In this document: positions 1 to 8,719 of the stretch, piece after piece
How the letters are laid out: every line of letters starts with the position of its first letter
Position numbering within the stretch: position 1 is the stretch's first letter
Source: Paenibacillus_E sp964253085
Lineage (GTDB): Bacteria > Bacillota > Bacilli > Paenibacillales > NBRC-103111
NCBI RefSeq assembly: GCF_964253085.1
Contig: NZ_CAXUQH020000001.1
Span: 6,076,001-6,140,000 of the forward strand
Reading direction: 5' to 3'
DNA length: 64,000 nucleotides
Made by a program: the position numbers and the translations under genes
Notes under the pieces: model-generated
The model's input: only the letters and a program-made list of their open reading frames with translations
The model's database searches: none
What the model was told of the DNA's origin: nothing

Positions 1-148
1 CTGAAGCCGACGCAGCTGGGCTAGCACCGCTTGAAGAGACAGGACTTGGACTAGCCTCGTTCTTGCTGCTTGAACATCCTGCCAGGAGTGTACCTACCGA
101 GAGAACGGTAGCAAGTGTGACAACCATACTTTTTCTAATTTTCCCCAA
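1..148 (-). CDS. Sugar ABC transporter substrate-binding lipoprotein, N-terminus only
   Basis: Only the first 49 codons are in the window; the gene continues past the left edge. A TTG start at 148 lies 8 nt downstream of GGGAGG (157-162). The product opens with a basic n-region (MGKIRKS), a hydrophobic core and the lipobox LAGC, followed by a Ser/Ala/Pro-rich linker, which is typical of Gram-positive solute-binding lipoproteins. It is the last visible gene after two sugar permeases on the same strand, so it is inferred to be their extracellular binding protein. Substrate cannot be told from this fragment. Confidence 0.8.
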   Translation of the reverse strand, partial: MGKIRKSMVVTLATVLSVGTLLAGCSSSKNEASPSPVSSSGASPAASAS

Positions 149-219
149 AAAGACAACCTCCCTATTCTCATCTACCTTGTGGTTTCTATGTGAATCCTTA
201 CAGGATTGCATAGCGAGTT

Positions 220-1104
220 TTAGCCTTTGACAGCTCCAATTGTAACACCGCTTACAAAGTACTTCTGAACGAAGGGGAACAGTATGACAATAGGTCCTGT
301 TGCAATAACGGTTAAGGCCAACTTAAATGTCTCTTTGGGCTGATCCAGGTTGGACACGTGCTGCGACATCGAAGAAGATAAGTTAATGGAAGATAGCATT
401 TTATAAAGCAAATACTGGAGTGGAACTAAATTCGCTTTATCAATGAACATAAGTGCCGTCCACCAGTCATTCCAATACCCCAGGGCTGTGAACATGCCAA
501 TCGAGGCGAGTGCTGGCTTACAAAGCGGAAGCACCAACTGAACAAAAATTCGAAAGTCTCCAGCACCGTCAATCTTCGCCGACTCAATCAATGCCTCTGG
601 AATAGAGCTACGAATAAAACTTCGCAGAATTAGAATGTATAATACGTTAAATAGCGGGACCAAAATCAGTACTAACATCGTGTTTTTCAAATGCATGTAC
701 TTCGTAATCATAATGTAGTACGGCGCAAGTCCACCGTTAAACAACGTCGTAAAGAAAAGAAAGAAGGCAAGTGCGTTACGATATTTGACTTCTTTACGAT
801 ATAACACATAAGCAGCCATCGAGGACAAGAAAAGCGAGACCACCGTACCAACCACTGTCACGATTAGTGACACACGGTAGGCCGACACAACATCTTGCGG
901 ATACCTGAAAATGAATGCGTAAGCATCAAGCGAAAAATCTTTGGGTAGCAGCGAATATCCTGATTTCAGAATGACACTCTCTGATGACATTGAACCTGAT
1001 AACAAAACAATGAATGGAATGACACATACGAGAGCAATGATCGCAATAGCTATATAAGAAATAGCTCGAAACACCGGTGCTGCATTTAATTTATTCTGTT
1101 CCAT
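220..1104 (-). CDS. Carbohydrate ABC transporter permease (MalG/YtcP type)
   Basis: A 294-residue inner-membrane permease with about six hydrophobic segments. The cytoplasmic EAA loop is visible near residues 168-195 (ALIESAKIDGAGDF then LPLCKP), which docks the ATPase. The C-terminus GVTIGAVKG is typical of the YtcP/LplC subfamily. It lies 29 nt downstream of the partner permease and 71 nt upstream of the binding lipoprotein, so the three form an operon. No ATPase gene is present, as usual for these systems, which share an MsmX-type ATPase encoded elsewhere (family knowledge). GGAGGG lies 11 nt before the ATG. The substrate is unknown; this transporter subfamily often carries plant-polysaccharide oligomers. 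Confidence 0.9.
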   Translation of the reverse strand: MEQNKLNAAPVFRAISYIAIAIIALVCVIPFIVLLSGSMSSESVILKSGYSLLPKDFSLDAYAFIFRYPQDVVSAYRVSLIVTVVGTVVSLFLSSMAAYVLYRKEVKYRNALAFFLFFTTLFNGGLAPYYIMITKYMHLKNTMLVLILVPLFNVLYILILRSFIRSSIPEALIESAKIDGAGDFRIFVQLVLPLCKPALASIGMFTALGYWNDWWTALMFIDKANLVPLQYLLYKMLSSINLSSSMSQHVSNLDQPKETFKLALTVIATGPIVILFPFVQKYFVSGVTIGAVKG

Positions 1105-1133
1105 ATTTCTTTCTTCCCTCCATTTCTCTTCTA

Positions 1134-2114
1134 CTAAAAGAGTGCTTGTTCTTTGTCATATCGTCTTACCGCCCAGTTAGCTAAAAGAATAATGACAAGT
1201 GTCAAGACCGATTGATAGAATCCGACAGAAGAAGCCATTCCAAAATCTTGTGTGCCTACTAGTGAACGAAATACCAAAGTATCAATAATGTCTGTGGCAT
1301 CCATAAGTGTTCCATTATTGCCAATCAACTGATAGAACATATCAAACTCTCCACGCATAATGCGACCAAGTCCTAATAATAGCAAGATAATCATCGTCGG
1401 TTTCAACAACGGCAGCGTTATTCGAGTAATTCGTTGGAAGCGAGAAGCCCCATCAATTGTAGCTGCTTCATATATTTCCTGATCGATCCCGACTATAGCT
1501 GCCAGATAAAGGACACATCCATAACCAACCCATTTCCAAACGTATAAGAATGGAAGCAATACAAACCAGTAGGACGGATTCGCGTAAATATCCAATGCCT
1601 CGAAACCAATTTTTTTCAGGAGTACATTCACGATTCCGTATTCGTAGTTTAGAAAATTATATACAAATGCAGATACCGTTACCCATGAAATGAAGTAAGG
1701 AAGAAACATGAACGTCTGCGCCAGCCTCTTGAACCATTTGTTATAAATTTCGGATAGAAAGATTGCAGCGGCAATAGAAAATACCGTATACGTCCCCAGA
1801 AAAACAAGGTTGTACATGATCGTGTTTTTCGTAACTAGCCAAGCCTTACCTGAAACGAAAAAGTAATGAAAATTGTCTAACCCATTCCATGGACTAAAGA
1901 AAATACCTTGACGGTAATTGAAATCTTTAAACGCCATTACAATGCCTGCCATTGGAAAGTAAGCAAAAATTATGAAGTAAATGGCCACAGGGATGAACAT
2001 GATGTAAAGAACCCCGTGCTTTCTCATCTCTTGCAGAAACATAGCTAATCTTGAAGCCTTTATGCTTTGTCCCTGTGTGTTAATCTGTTGTACTGCAGGT
2101 GCCTTTGCACGCAA
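1134..2114 (-). CDS. Carbohydrate ABC transporter permease (LplB type)
   Basis: Membrane permease of about 326 residues with six predicted hydrophobic segments and an EAA loop (EIYEAATIDGASRFQ followed by LPLLKP). It belongs to the LplB/MalF-like half of the importer and pairs with the MalG-like permease encoded 29 nt downstream. A GTG at 2123 is possible, but it overlaps the GAGG motif (2123-2126). The TTG at 2114 lies 8 nt from that motif and is preferred. The gene follows the histidine kinase on the same strand after a 113-nt gap holding a perfect inverted repeat, which suggests a separate regulated promoter. Confidence 0.88.
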   Translation of the reverse strand: MRAKAPAVQQINTQGQSIKASRLAMFLQEMRKHGVLYIMFIPVAIYFIIFAYFPMAGIVMAFKDFNYRQGIFFSPWNGLDNFHYFFVSGKAWLVTKNTIMYNLVFLGTYTVFSIAAAIFLSEIYNKWFKRLAQTFMFLPYFISWVTVSAFVYNFLNYEYGIVNVLLKKIGFEALDIYANPSYWFVLLPFLYVWKWVGYGCVLYLAAIVGIDQEIYEAATIDGASRFQRITRITLPLLKPTMIILLLLGLGRIMRGEFDMFYQLIGNNGTLMDATDIIDTLVFRSLVGTQDFGMASSVGFYQSVLTLVIILLANWAVRRYDKEQALF

Positions 2115-2133
2115 TTCCCTCACCTCGTTGTCT

Positions 2134-2162
2134 CGTTCTTTATATCTTAATTATAAAGAACG
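2134..2162. promoter_or_regulatory. Perfect 10-bp inverted repeat upstream of the permease operon
   Basis: CGTTCTTTAT and ATAAAGAACG flank a 9-nt spacer. The left arm begins 19 nt upstream of the proposed permease start. A TATAAT-like hexamer lies inside on the minus strand. It could be an operator of the neighbouring response regulator or an attenuating hairpin. Only the symmetry is directly seen; no T-run follows it, so a terminator is less likely. Confidence 0.5.
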
Positions 2163-2236
2163 ATAAACAAAGCATATACGTGACAAAGTTACGATTACCT
2201 TTGAAAAACTGTTATTGAGGATACCTTTAGCTTCCT

Positions 2237-4012
2237 TTATTCCGGCAATCTCAAGATGGCCATGGTACCGCGACCTACCTCACTCTCGTAATGCAGGCCG
2301 TATTTATTTCCATAGGTTAATTGAATTCGTTCAATAATATTCCGTACACCGAATCCGCCAGTTCGTTTGCTTAGTTGACCTACCATAATCTTCTTGATTT
2401 GCTCCTCCGTTAAGCCAACACCATCATCCTCTACGATAATGACAATCTCGTTGTCTGACCTTTCCGCTCTTATGGTGATCTTTCCTTGCTCGGAATCCTT
2501 CTCCAGAATGCCATGAAGAATAGCATTCTCAACGAGAGGTTGCAAAATAATTTTAGGAACCTCTAGTTCATATAGATCAACTGGCACATCAATGACAAAC
2601 ATGATCTTATTTCCAAAACGCATATTCTGAATATGGACATACGCCTCGACATGCATCACTTCATTCTTTAACGTGACCATTTCTTTCCCATTCGATAAGC
2701 TGAGCTTATAAAAAACGGCCAATTCATCCACGACAGTCGAAATGTCTTTGGCACCTGACTCAATGGCCATAATATTGATTAAATCCAGCGTATTGTATAA
2801 AAAGTGCGGATTAATTTGCGCCTGAAGCGCCTTTAATTCCTTGTTCTTGACTTCGCGCCCAAGCTTATATGTTTCATCCATTAATTCGGAAACATTTTGT
2901 ACCATTTTATTGAAATTGTGAGCTAGCTCCCCTATTTCGTCCTCACTGACAGGTAGCGGTGCCACCCCGAAATCGCCGTTTCTCACCTTACGGATATGAA
3001 CAATTAAATTTCTAATACGTTTGGTAGCTGAGCCCGCAACAAAAAATGATAAGGGTAGCATAAGTGGTATGATCATTAGAAAAATAGAAATTAGTCGATT
3101 CCGCGCCTTCGTACTGGAATTCAAAATATCAGAATAAGGAACGAGTATGGCGATCTGAAGATCTGTGGCCGGAATCTCCTTAATACCGAGAAGCAATCGC
3201 TTGCCACCTGTCACAAAATTTTCATTCCAATAATCCTTCTTATTCGAAACTATACCGGATTGCCTTATGTGATTTACCACATCATCAATATTCTGAAAAT
3301 TACTCGAAGAGCTCAGCAAGTCGCCTCTGTCATTGAACAAGAGAGCAGCAGCTGTCGGTGTTATAGAAGCATGGTCCAATACCTCATGAATCGCTTTCTG
3401 AGAAATTTCCGCTCGAACGAGGCCATTAAACTGTTGAATATTATGGGAATTCGGGATTTTCCTCAAGATTGAAACCATATCCTTGCCCATACTCTGGCCA
3501 AGAGAAGCGGATGGAAGCCAAGTAAATGCGACCTTAGAGGCACTATAAGTTTGATACCATTCAAAGTTTTGCAATTTATCAAGCGGTAAATAATCCGTGT
3601 TCTCAGTCGCTTCAGCCAAACCTTCTTTCATGTATATCTGGATCGCACTAATATCCTCGTTATAGCGTGACTGAAGCAAGATTTTGGATAGTTTGTTGGC
3701 GTCTGTTCCCCACAAGTTTACATCTTCATATTGTTTAGGTTCTTCAATGACTAAAGATTGCACCTGCTCGTTGAAGGCAATAAAATTCAGCACTTCTGTT
3801 ATAGACTCAGCCTTGTATTCCAAATACGACTTCGTTTCTTCCAGTACCTTATGAGCTGCGAAGAGCGTTTGTTCTTCCGATTCCTTCGTCGTCATATTCA
3901 GATGAATGAATAGAAGCAGCAAGAAGGGCAACGTGATCACACATAGAAAAGCAGCAAACAACTTGTTTCTAATACTCAATTTGGCATATTTACCAAAGTG
4001 TATTTTTCTCAT
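2237..4012 (-). CDS. Sensor histidine kinase, YesM family
   Basis: A 591-residue membrane kinase. Order: TM1 (about residues 19-39), an extracellular sensor region to about 300, TM2 (about 305-328), HAMP, then the His_kinase domain with AQINPHFLYNT (phospho-acceptor His403), and an HATPase domain with DDGVGL (about 527) and GGFGVRN (about 555). It phosphorylates the AraC-type response regulator encoded just upstream; the start ATG overlaps that gene's stop by 4 nt (ATGA), a sign of translational coupling. In this family the sensor domain usually detects a sugar or the loaded binding protein and controls the adjacent importer (family knowledge). Here the adjacent importer is the operon at 1-2114. 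Confidence 0.93.
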   Translation of the reverse strand: MRKIHFGKYAKLSIRNKLFAAFLCVITLPFLLLLFIHLNMTTKESEEQTLFAAHKVLEETKSYLEYKAESITEVLNFIAFNEQVQSLVIEEPKQYEDVNLWGTDANKLSKILLQSRYNEDISAIQIYMKEGLAEATENTDYLPLDKLQNFEWYQTYSASKVAFTWLPSASLGQSMGKDMVSILRKIPNSHNIQQFNGLVRAEISQKAIHEVLDHASITPTAAALLFNDRGDLLSSSSNFQNIDDVVNHIRQSGIVSNKKDYWNENFVTGGKRLLLGIKEIPATDLQIAILVPYSDILNSSTKARNRLISIFLMIIPLMLPLSFFVAGSATKRIRNLIVHIRKVRNGDFGVAPLPVSEDEIGELAHNFNKMVQNVSELMDETYKLGREVKNKELKALQAQINPHFLYNTLDLINIMAIESGAKDISTVVDELAVFYKLSLSNGKEMVTLKNEVMHVEAYVHIQNMRFGNKIMFVIDVPVDLYELEVPKIILQPLVENAILHGILEKDSEQGKITIRAERSDNEIVIIVEDDGVGLTEEQIKKIMVGQLSKRTGGFGVRNIIERIQLTYGNKYGLHYESEVGRGTMAILRLPE

Positions 4013-5607
4013 TTGCTATGTTTCTCCCGATACTCGGAGGGTGTACACCCGACATATTTTTTGAAAAAGGTTGTGAAATAGTTGGCATCTGTAAATCCGA
4101 GGCGAGTCGCTAGATCATACAGTTTAATATCATGCTCTCGAAGCAGCTCCATCGCCTTATCCGCCCTTACTTGCGTAATATATTCCTTAATCGTTTGGCC
4201 TTTCTGCTTCTTGAAGTAGGAACATAGATAGGTCTCACTTAGATGAATATGATCCGCAATAGCCTGAATCGTAAAGCCCCTTTCATGAAAGTGGGCATGA
4301 ATATAACGAATCGCTTCCTTTAACTTACCTGTGCCTCCGTTTATACCATTGGTTTCCTTGTTGAAAGGCTCCAAAAATGAGAGAACATACGACTTAAGAA
4401 GGCTCAATGTAGGAATTCTATCTAACTCTTTCCATATATAACGATTCTCCACATCCTCGGTCTGCTCCATGAGCCCTTGAATAGCTGCAATCTCCAGCGT
4501 GACAAGCAGCAATTGAAAGTAAGCATCTTTCACCCTAATGATGTCCAGGTCTTTTTTTAGAAAAGCGACTTTCGTCCAATTCTCTATAATACCACTAGCC
4601 TCACTCAGCTCGCCCCTTCGCAGGAACTCACGATATTGGCGGAGCTGCTCTCGTTCTGTCTCGAAAGGCTCATTCTGCCCTATGGCATCACCGAATAGGA
4701 TCGGACTGCCCTCCTTATAAAAATGCATATTCCCCGCTTCAAATGCCGTTTTATAGGAACGATGAATCCCCTCGAGCCCTTTCACAGGCTCACCTACACC
4801 TACTTGTAGTTTAATTTGCGGGTCAATCATCGCTCTTAACTCGCTGTACAGCTGTTCCAACACATCCCGGCTATCTCGGTATGCGCTTCCATAAGATTCG
4901 GGCAAAATGAGGATGAGCCAATTGATCGCATCGAATCCGCAAAGTCCGCCTAGTGTCATCAGAAGTGGATGTTCATTCAGTTGATGAAGCAGTTTCTCTT
5001 GAATGAGACCAGGATCTTCCGGCAGACTTGAGGGTACCCAGTACAAGGAAACAGCCATTACCGTGAAAACACCGTCAATTTGATAGGGTAAGGAATGCTG
5101 ATAACGAAGTAAATTAACCATTTCTTGTGAAGTTCCTTCGGATATCAGTCTACGGACGATATCTTGTTTGAGAAATGGCAGACTGCGCTCATATCCCGCT
5201 TCTAAATGCTTTTCTCTCTTGATCCGATCATCCTCCTCTATTCGCTGTGATACAGCCGCTTCTACAGCACTTCGAACGATTTTCATATTGATAGGCTTTT
5301 CTATATAGTCTGCTGCCTTTAATTGAATTGCTGACAAGAGATAGTCTTTATCGGAATACCCACTCAAGAAAATGATTTTGCACAGTGCATCCGTCCATCG
5401 AAGACGCTTCGCGAATTCAATTCCATCCATCTTCGGCATCCGAACATCGCAAAGGATAATATCAGGCCGCCACCCGGCACAAATCTGAAGCGCATCTTGG
5501 CCATTACGAGCCGTTTGAACTTCCGTAATCCCTATCTCTTCCCAAGCAATATGTTTACGAAGCAGCTCTCTTGTTCTTTCCTCATCATCTACAATCATTA
5601 ACCTCAT
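4009..5607 (-). CDS. AraC-type response regulator, YesN family
   Basis: A 532-residue cytoplasmic regulator. The N-terminal receiver has the acidic pair VDDEE and phospho-acceptor Asp54 (LCDVRMPKMDG). A long linker of little conservation follows, and the last 100 residues hold two helix-turn-helix units of AraC type (IQAIADHIHLSETYLCSYFKK and LYDLATRLGFTDANYF). The reading frame is open further upstream, but the ATG at 5607 has AGGAGG 7 nt before it and gives the canonical N-terminus MRLMIVDDE. It is first in a two-gene unit with the kinase downstream and probably activates the sugar importer at 1-2114. Confidence 0.93.
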   Translation of the reverse strand: MRLMIVDDEERTRELLRKHIAWEEIGITEVQTARNGQDALQICAGWRPDIILCDVRMPKMDGIEFAKRLRWTDALCKIIFLSGYSDKDYLLSAIQLKAADYIEKPINMKIVRSAVEAAVSQRIEEDDRIKREKHLEAGYERSLPFLKQDIVRRLISEGTSQEMVNLLRYQHSLPYQIDGVFTVMAVSLYWVPSSLPEDPGLIQEKLLHQLNEHPLLMTLGGLCGFDAINWLILILPESYGSAYRDSRDVLEQLYSELRAMIDPQIKLQVGVGEPVKGLEGIHRSYKTAFEAGNMHFYKEGSPILFGDAIGQNEPFETEREQLRQYREFLRRGELSEASGIIENWTKVAFLKKDLDIIRVKDAYFQLLLVTLEIAAIQGLMEQTEDVENRYIWKELDRIPTLSLLKSYVLSFLEPFNKETNGINGGTGKLKEAIRYIHAHFHERGFTIQAIADHIHLSETYLCSYFKKQKGQTIKEYITQVRADKAMELLREHDIKLYDLATRLGFTDANYFTTFFKKYVGCTPSEYREKHSK

Positions 5608-5631
5608 ACAGATTCCTCCTCGGCGCAAAAA

Positions 5632-5671
5632 GAAAACAAATAACAGAAAGCAGGCCGCCTACGCGGTCTGC
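5632..5671 (-). terminator. Rho-independent terminator after the GH35 gene
   Basis: On the minus strand a 9-bp stem (GCAGACCGC / GCGGCCTGC, one mismatch; 5650-5671) is followed by a T-rich tract. It lies between the GH35 stop (5746) and the response-regulator start (5607), so it should end GH35 transcription. Confidence 0.65.
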
Positions 5672-5745
5672 TACAATGTTCACTATCATGTTAGTTATTC
5701 ATCATTATATACCGTATCTCATGGTAACTGATATTCTAAATTCGA

Positions 5746-8106
5746 TTAGATATCTGCAATTACCTCATATACCGGTACTGCACGAATGGATTGAAGATCA
5801 GCAATGAGTTCTGTTGCTTGCTCACTCCAACCAGCCATCGTTGTATTACTGTTTACGAACGATCCCTTTCTGACTGGAGAAATGTAGATGTACATTCCTT
5901 TCTCCAGCAAACGTTCTTGGAACTGTTTCAAACCAACCTCCCATGTAACTCCATTTCCGAAGTTGTCATTGATGAGATCACCGTCAATGAAGGCATATCC
6001 GATATCACCTGAATAATCCACACGCAACAAGACTTGTTTAACGTTATCGAAAGCATCTTTAGCAAACTGAAGCTCCGCTTTATCCGTATTAACTTGCGAA
6101 CATGTAAAAGAAATCTCTTTGCGCTCGACCCTCAAATTATAAGTTGTAAATAAGCCATTCTGCTCTTTACCCCTAAGTTCGGCTTTACCTTGCAAGTGGA
6201 ACTGCTTCAAATCCGGGAAAATAGAAAATGAAATTTCTTCCTCGTTCGTGGACTCAAACTTTAACTGATCATTCATTACAAGCAGATTGGCACGAGTTAG
6301 AATGACTCGCTCCAGTCCCTGTATATCAGCCTTCCAGAAATCGAGACTACGCTCATCCGAAAAGGTTATGACATGAACATCGGCTCCTGAATCTGACACC
6401 ATTTGGAATGCAGCCATATCTGCTGCTACTGGCGTCACAATAGTCAGATCCCCTTGCTGACGAACTGAGCCATGGTCTATCGTTACTTCACCTTGCAAAG
6501 TACTTGATCTCAGAGCGAACTCTCCACGCATACCCTCTGGCACAACAAAGAAATAATAGCTTTCGCCTTGAACATCCAGTTTCGTGATTAGTTGAGCGGT
6601 AGCATATTGCAAGTGTATACCGCCAAGGTTAAATTGAAAAGGCAGCATACATTGACTGTTCTTACCAATTTGGAGCGCACCATCTGCAGGAAAACGTACC
6701 GTTTCTCCTCCCTGCAGTTCGATTTCAATGCTGAAATCTGTCATATCCTTCGTCTCGACATGATCCTGGAAATTATTGATAAACAACAGCCCGGATCCCT
6801 CGCTTGCACGAACGGCGTAACGAAGTGCATCGACATCACAAGGATCAATAGCTTCGCTGCCGGGAGGTAGAATAGTCTTCGTACGACAGAGCCAATCTTC
6901 AAACTGTGAAAAGAAATAATGCTGTAGTTTGGTTCTCCGATAAGATTCCCTCACCTGACCAAATTCGCCAATCATGGCATTAAAATCATAGGAAATTTTA
7001 GGCGTAGCCAAATCATTTAAGTACAAATCTCGCTTACCTTTCGGGTTGGAACCGCCATGGTACATGTAATAACCGATCATGTTGCAGCCTTCTGCGACTT
7101 TCATGCTCGTCATAGCGGGAACGCTTTTGTACTCAAAATTAAAGCGGTACCGATAAAATGGCGTCATGCCTCCACCCATTTCGCAGCACATATACGGATA
7201 ATCTTCGGGCTTGTATAACGGTTCAAAGTTGTAGGTCTTCGGAAGGGTATTGTTGTGCTTGTCCCGGAATATGTACTCGGGTGTAGCCGGATGTTCTTTC
7301 ACTTCACCAAAGCGGTCATGTTCATAATAAATCCATGGCCAGTAGGCATATCCGCCCCATAACGGCATCATCTCTTCGGTAGGCGTCGTCGCCCCTCCCC
7401 ATGCCGTACATGTATAAATTGGCGTCTCAATCCCTGCCTCAATGGCCATTTGCTTCAGTTTCAACATGTGGCTATTCCCATCGCTGCCCTTGTTTAACCA
7501 CATATTACTAATACCTGTTGTCAGCGCCCATTGGGCAGCTGAATGATTGTGCTCATTCTCGATTTGCGTACCGATGATCGGACCACCTTGTTTGTATAGC
7601 AAGCCATTGACTTGACGGCTTATCTCCGCGTACAGCACCTTGACATAAGCCAAATACCCCTCGTCATTGGAACGAACTTCAAACGGGCGTCCGAATAACC
7701 AATCCGGCATCCCGCCGTTACGAACCTCGCCATGGCAGAACGGACCTATCCGAATAATGACGTATAAATCATGTTTTCCACACAATTCCACAAACTTCCG
7801 TACATTCTTGTTGCCTTCCCATTCAAAAACGCCTTGCGTTTCCTCATGCATATTCCAAAACAGGTAGGTCGCGATCACATTGACGCCGCCCATCTTCATT
7901 TTAACAATTTCATCTTCCCATAAAGACTCATTATATCTAGAAAAGTGGATTTCACCGCATATGCAAAAAAAAGGTTTGCCGTTACGTTCCATATAGTAAT
8001 TTGTGAAACTGAGATGCTCACCAGATGGATTCGAACCCCCTTGGCGAATATGTCCAGAGAAAATGTTCTTCTTATCATCACGCGCGTCAATTCGATATTG
8101 TATCAT
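5746..8106 (-). CDS. Glycoside hydrolase family 35 beta-galactosidase
   Basis: A 786-residue enzyme without a signal peptide, so probably cytoplasmic. The N-terminal GH35 barrel is clear: GEIHFSRYNESLWEDEI, NVIATYLFWNMHE and RIGPFCHGEVRNGGMP match the family. The Asn-Glu acid/base lies in GTQIENEH (Glu185), and Glu309 in CCEMGGGMTPF is the likely nucleophile. The C-terminal 300 residues are beta-rich accessory domains. GH35 enzymes release terminal beta-galactose from oligosaccharides. It is transcribed in the same direction as the GH42 beta-galactosidase, with a broken MATE gene and a terminator between them, and has its own downstream terminator. Substrate is inferred only; plant galactans or galactosylated hemicellulose would fit. 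Confidence 0.9.
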   Translation of the reverse strand: MIQYRIDARDDKKNIFSGHIRQGGSNPSGEHLSFTNYYMERNGKPFFCICGEIHFSRYNESLWEDEIVKMKMGGVNVIATYLFWNMHEETQGVFEWEGNKNVRKFVELCGKHDLYVIIRIGPFCHGEVRNGGMPDWLFGRPFEVRSNDEGYLAYVKVLYAEISRQVNGLLYKQGGPIIGTQIENEHNHSAAQWALTTGISNMWLNKGSDGNSHMLKLKQMAIEAGIETPIYTCTAWGGATTPTEEMMPLWGGYAYWPWIYYEHDRFGEVKEHPATPEYIFRDKHNNTLPKTYNFEPLYKPEDYPYMCCEMGGGMTPFYRYRFNFEYKSVPAMTSMKVAEGCNMIGYYMYHGGSNPKGKRDLYLNDLATPKISYDFNAMIGEFGQVRESYRRTKLQHYFFSQFEDWLCRTKTILPPGSEAIDPCDVDALRYAVRASEGSGLLFINNFQDHVETKDMTDFSIEIELQGGETVRFPADGALQIGKNSQCMLPFQFNLGGIHLQYATAQLITKLDVQGESYYFFVVPEGMRGEFALRSSTLQGEVTIDHGSVRQQGDLTIVTPVAADMAAFQMVSDSGADVHVITFSDERSLDFWKADIQGLERVILTRANLLVMNDQLKFESTNEEEISFSIFPDLKQFHLQGKAELRGKEQNGLFTTYNLRVERKEISFTCSQVNTDKAELQFAKDAFDNVKQVLLRVDYSGDIGYAFIDGDLINDNFGNGVTWEVGLKQFQERLLEKGMYIYISPVRKGSFVNSNTTMAGWSEQATELIADLQSIRAVPVYEVIADI

Positions 8107-8263
8107 GCTGACATCCCCCTAGATCTATTTCCATATAGTATAAATTGAATAAGAAGCCATGTATCGCTGCTAAAGTTACGAAATCCTTTGAAAACTTAAG
8201 CTCCCAATTGGCTTACTGTGCCCTTGAACTCCGCAGCATTTCTGCCATCTACCTGCCATCCAT

Positions 8264-8292
8264 AAAAAAGACTGAAGAGTTTTCCTCCAGCC
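8264..8292 (-). terminator. Rho-independent terminator after the MATE remnant
   Basis: Minus-strand stem GGCTGGAG / CTCTTCAGTC (with G-U pairs) around an AAAA-containing loop, followed by six T. It ends transcription of the GH42/MATE unit before the GH35 gene. Confidence 0.7.
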
Positions 8293-8306
8293 TAATCCTA
8301 AGTTAT

Positions 8307-8709
8307 TCAACTATCCAACTCGGTCTTCTGAATCTCTATCGGTTTCTGTAGTCTCCAACGGATAACAAAAACCGGCATCCGCACAATTTCGTCCAACAAC
8401 ATGGCTAGGAAGACCCCGATCATGCCAAAACCCGATACAAATCCTAAGCCATAAGCACCGCCAGCTTGTATGACCCACATACCGAATACGGTCATTACTG
8501 CAACGATCCTGCCTTCCCCTATAACATTCAAAGCTGTGGAAGCACAGTAACCAATCGTCCTTAAGGGCCGCCAAATGATAAAAAGGGCCAGAATCGGCAA
8601 CGAAATCCGTATAACTTCCTTGTCCACTGTAAACAGCGTTCACAGCGAAAACGGTTAGTCCCGCTATAATCACTGCTGAAACGGCTGGATCTCCCATCCG
8701 GCTTACCAT
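8307..8709 (-). pseudogene. MATE-family efflux transporter, internally deleted remnant
   Basis: The first frame (from ATG 8709) reads MVSRMGDPAVSAVIIAGLTV, matching the N-terminal part of MATE transporters just after TM1. After about 28 codons the homology jumps frame to FTVDKEVIRISLP and continues through the C-terminal half (IIWRPLRTIGYCASTALNVIGEG, then two membrane segments) to 8307. Roughly 250-300 central residues of a normal 450-residue MATE protein are missing, as is the first helix. The junction is near 8625-8640. It starts 11 nt after the GH42 stop, so an intact transporter may once have been co-transcribed with that beta-galactosidase. Confidence 0.8.
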
Positions 8710-8719
8710 CAGTGTTTCT

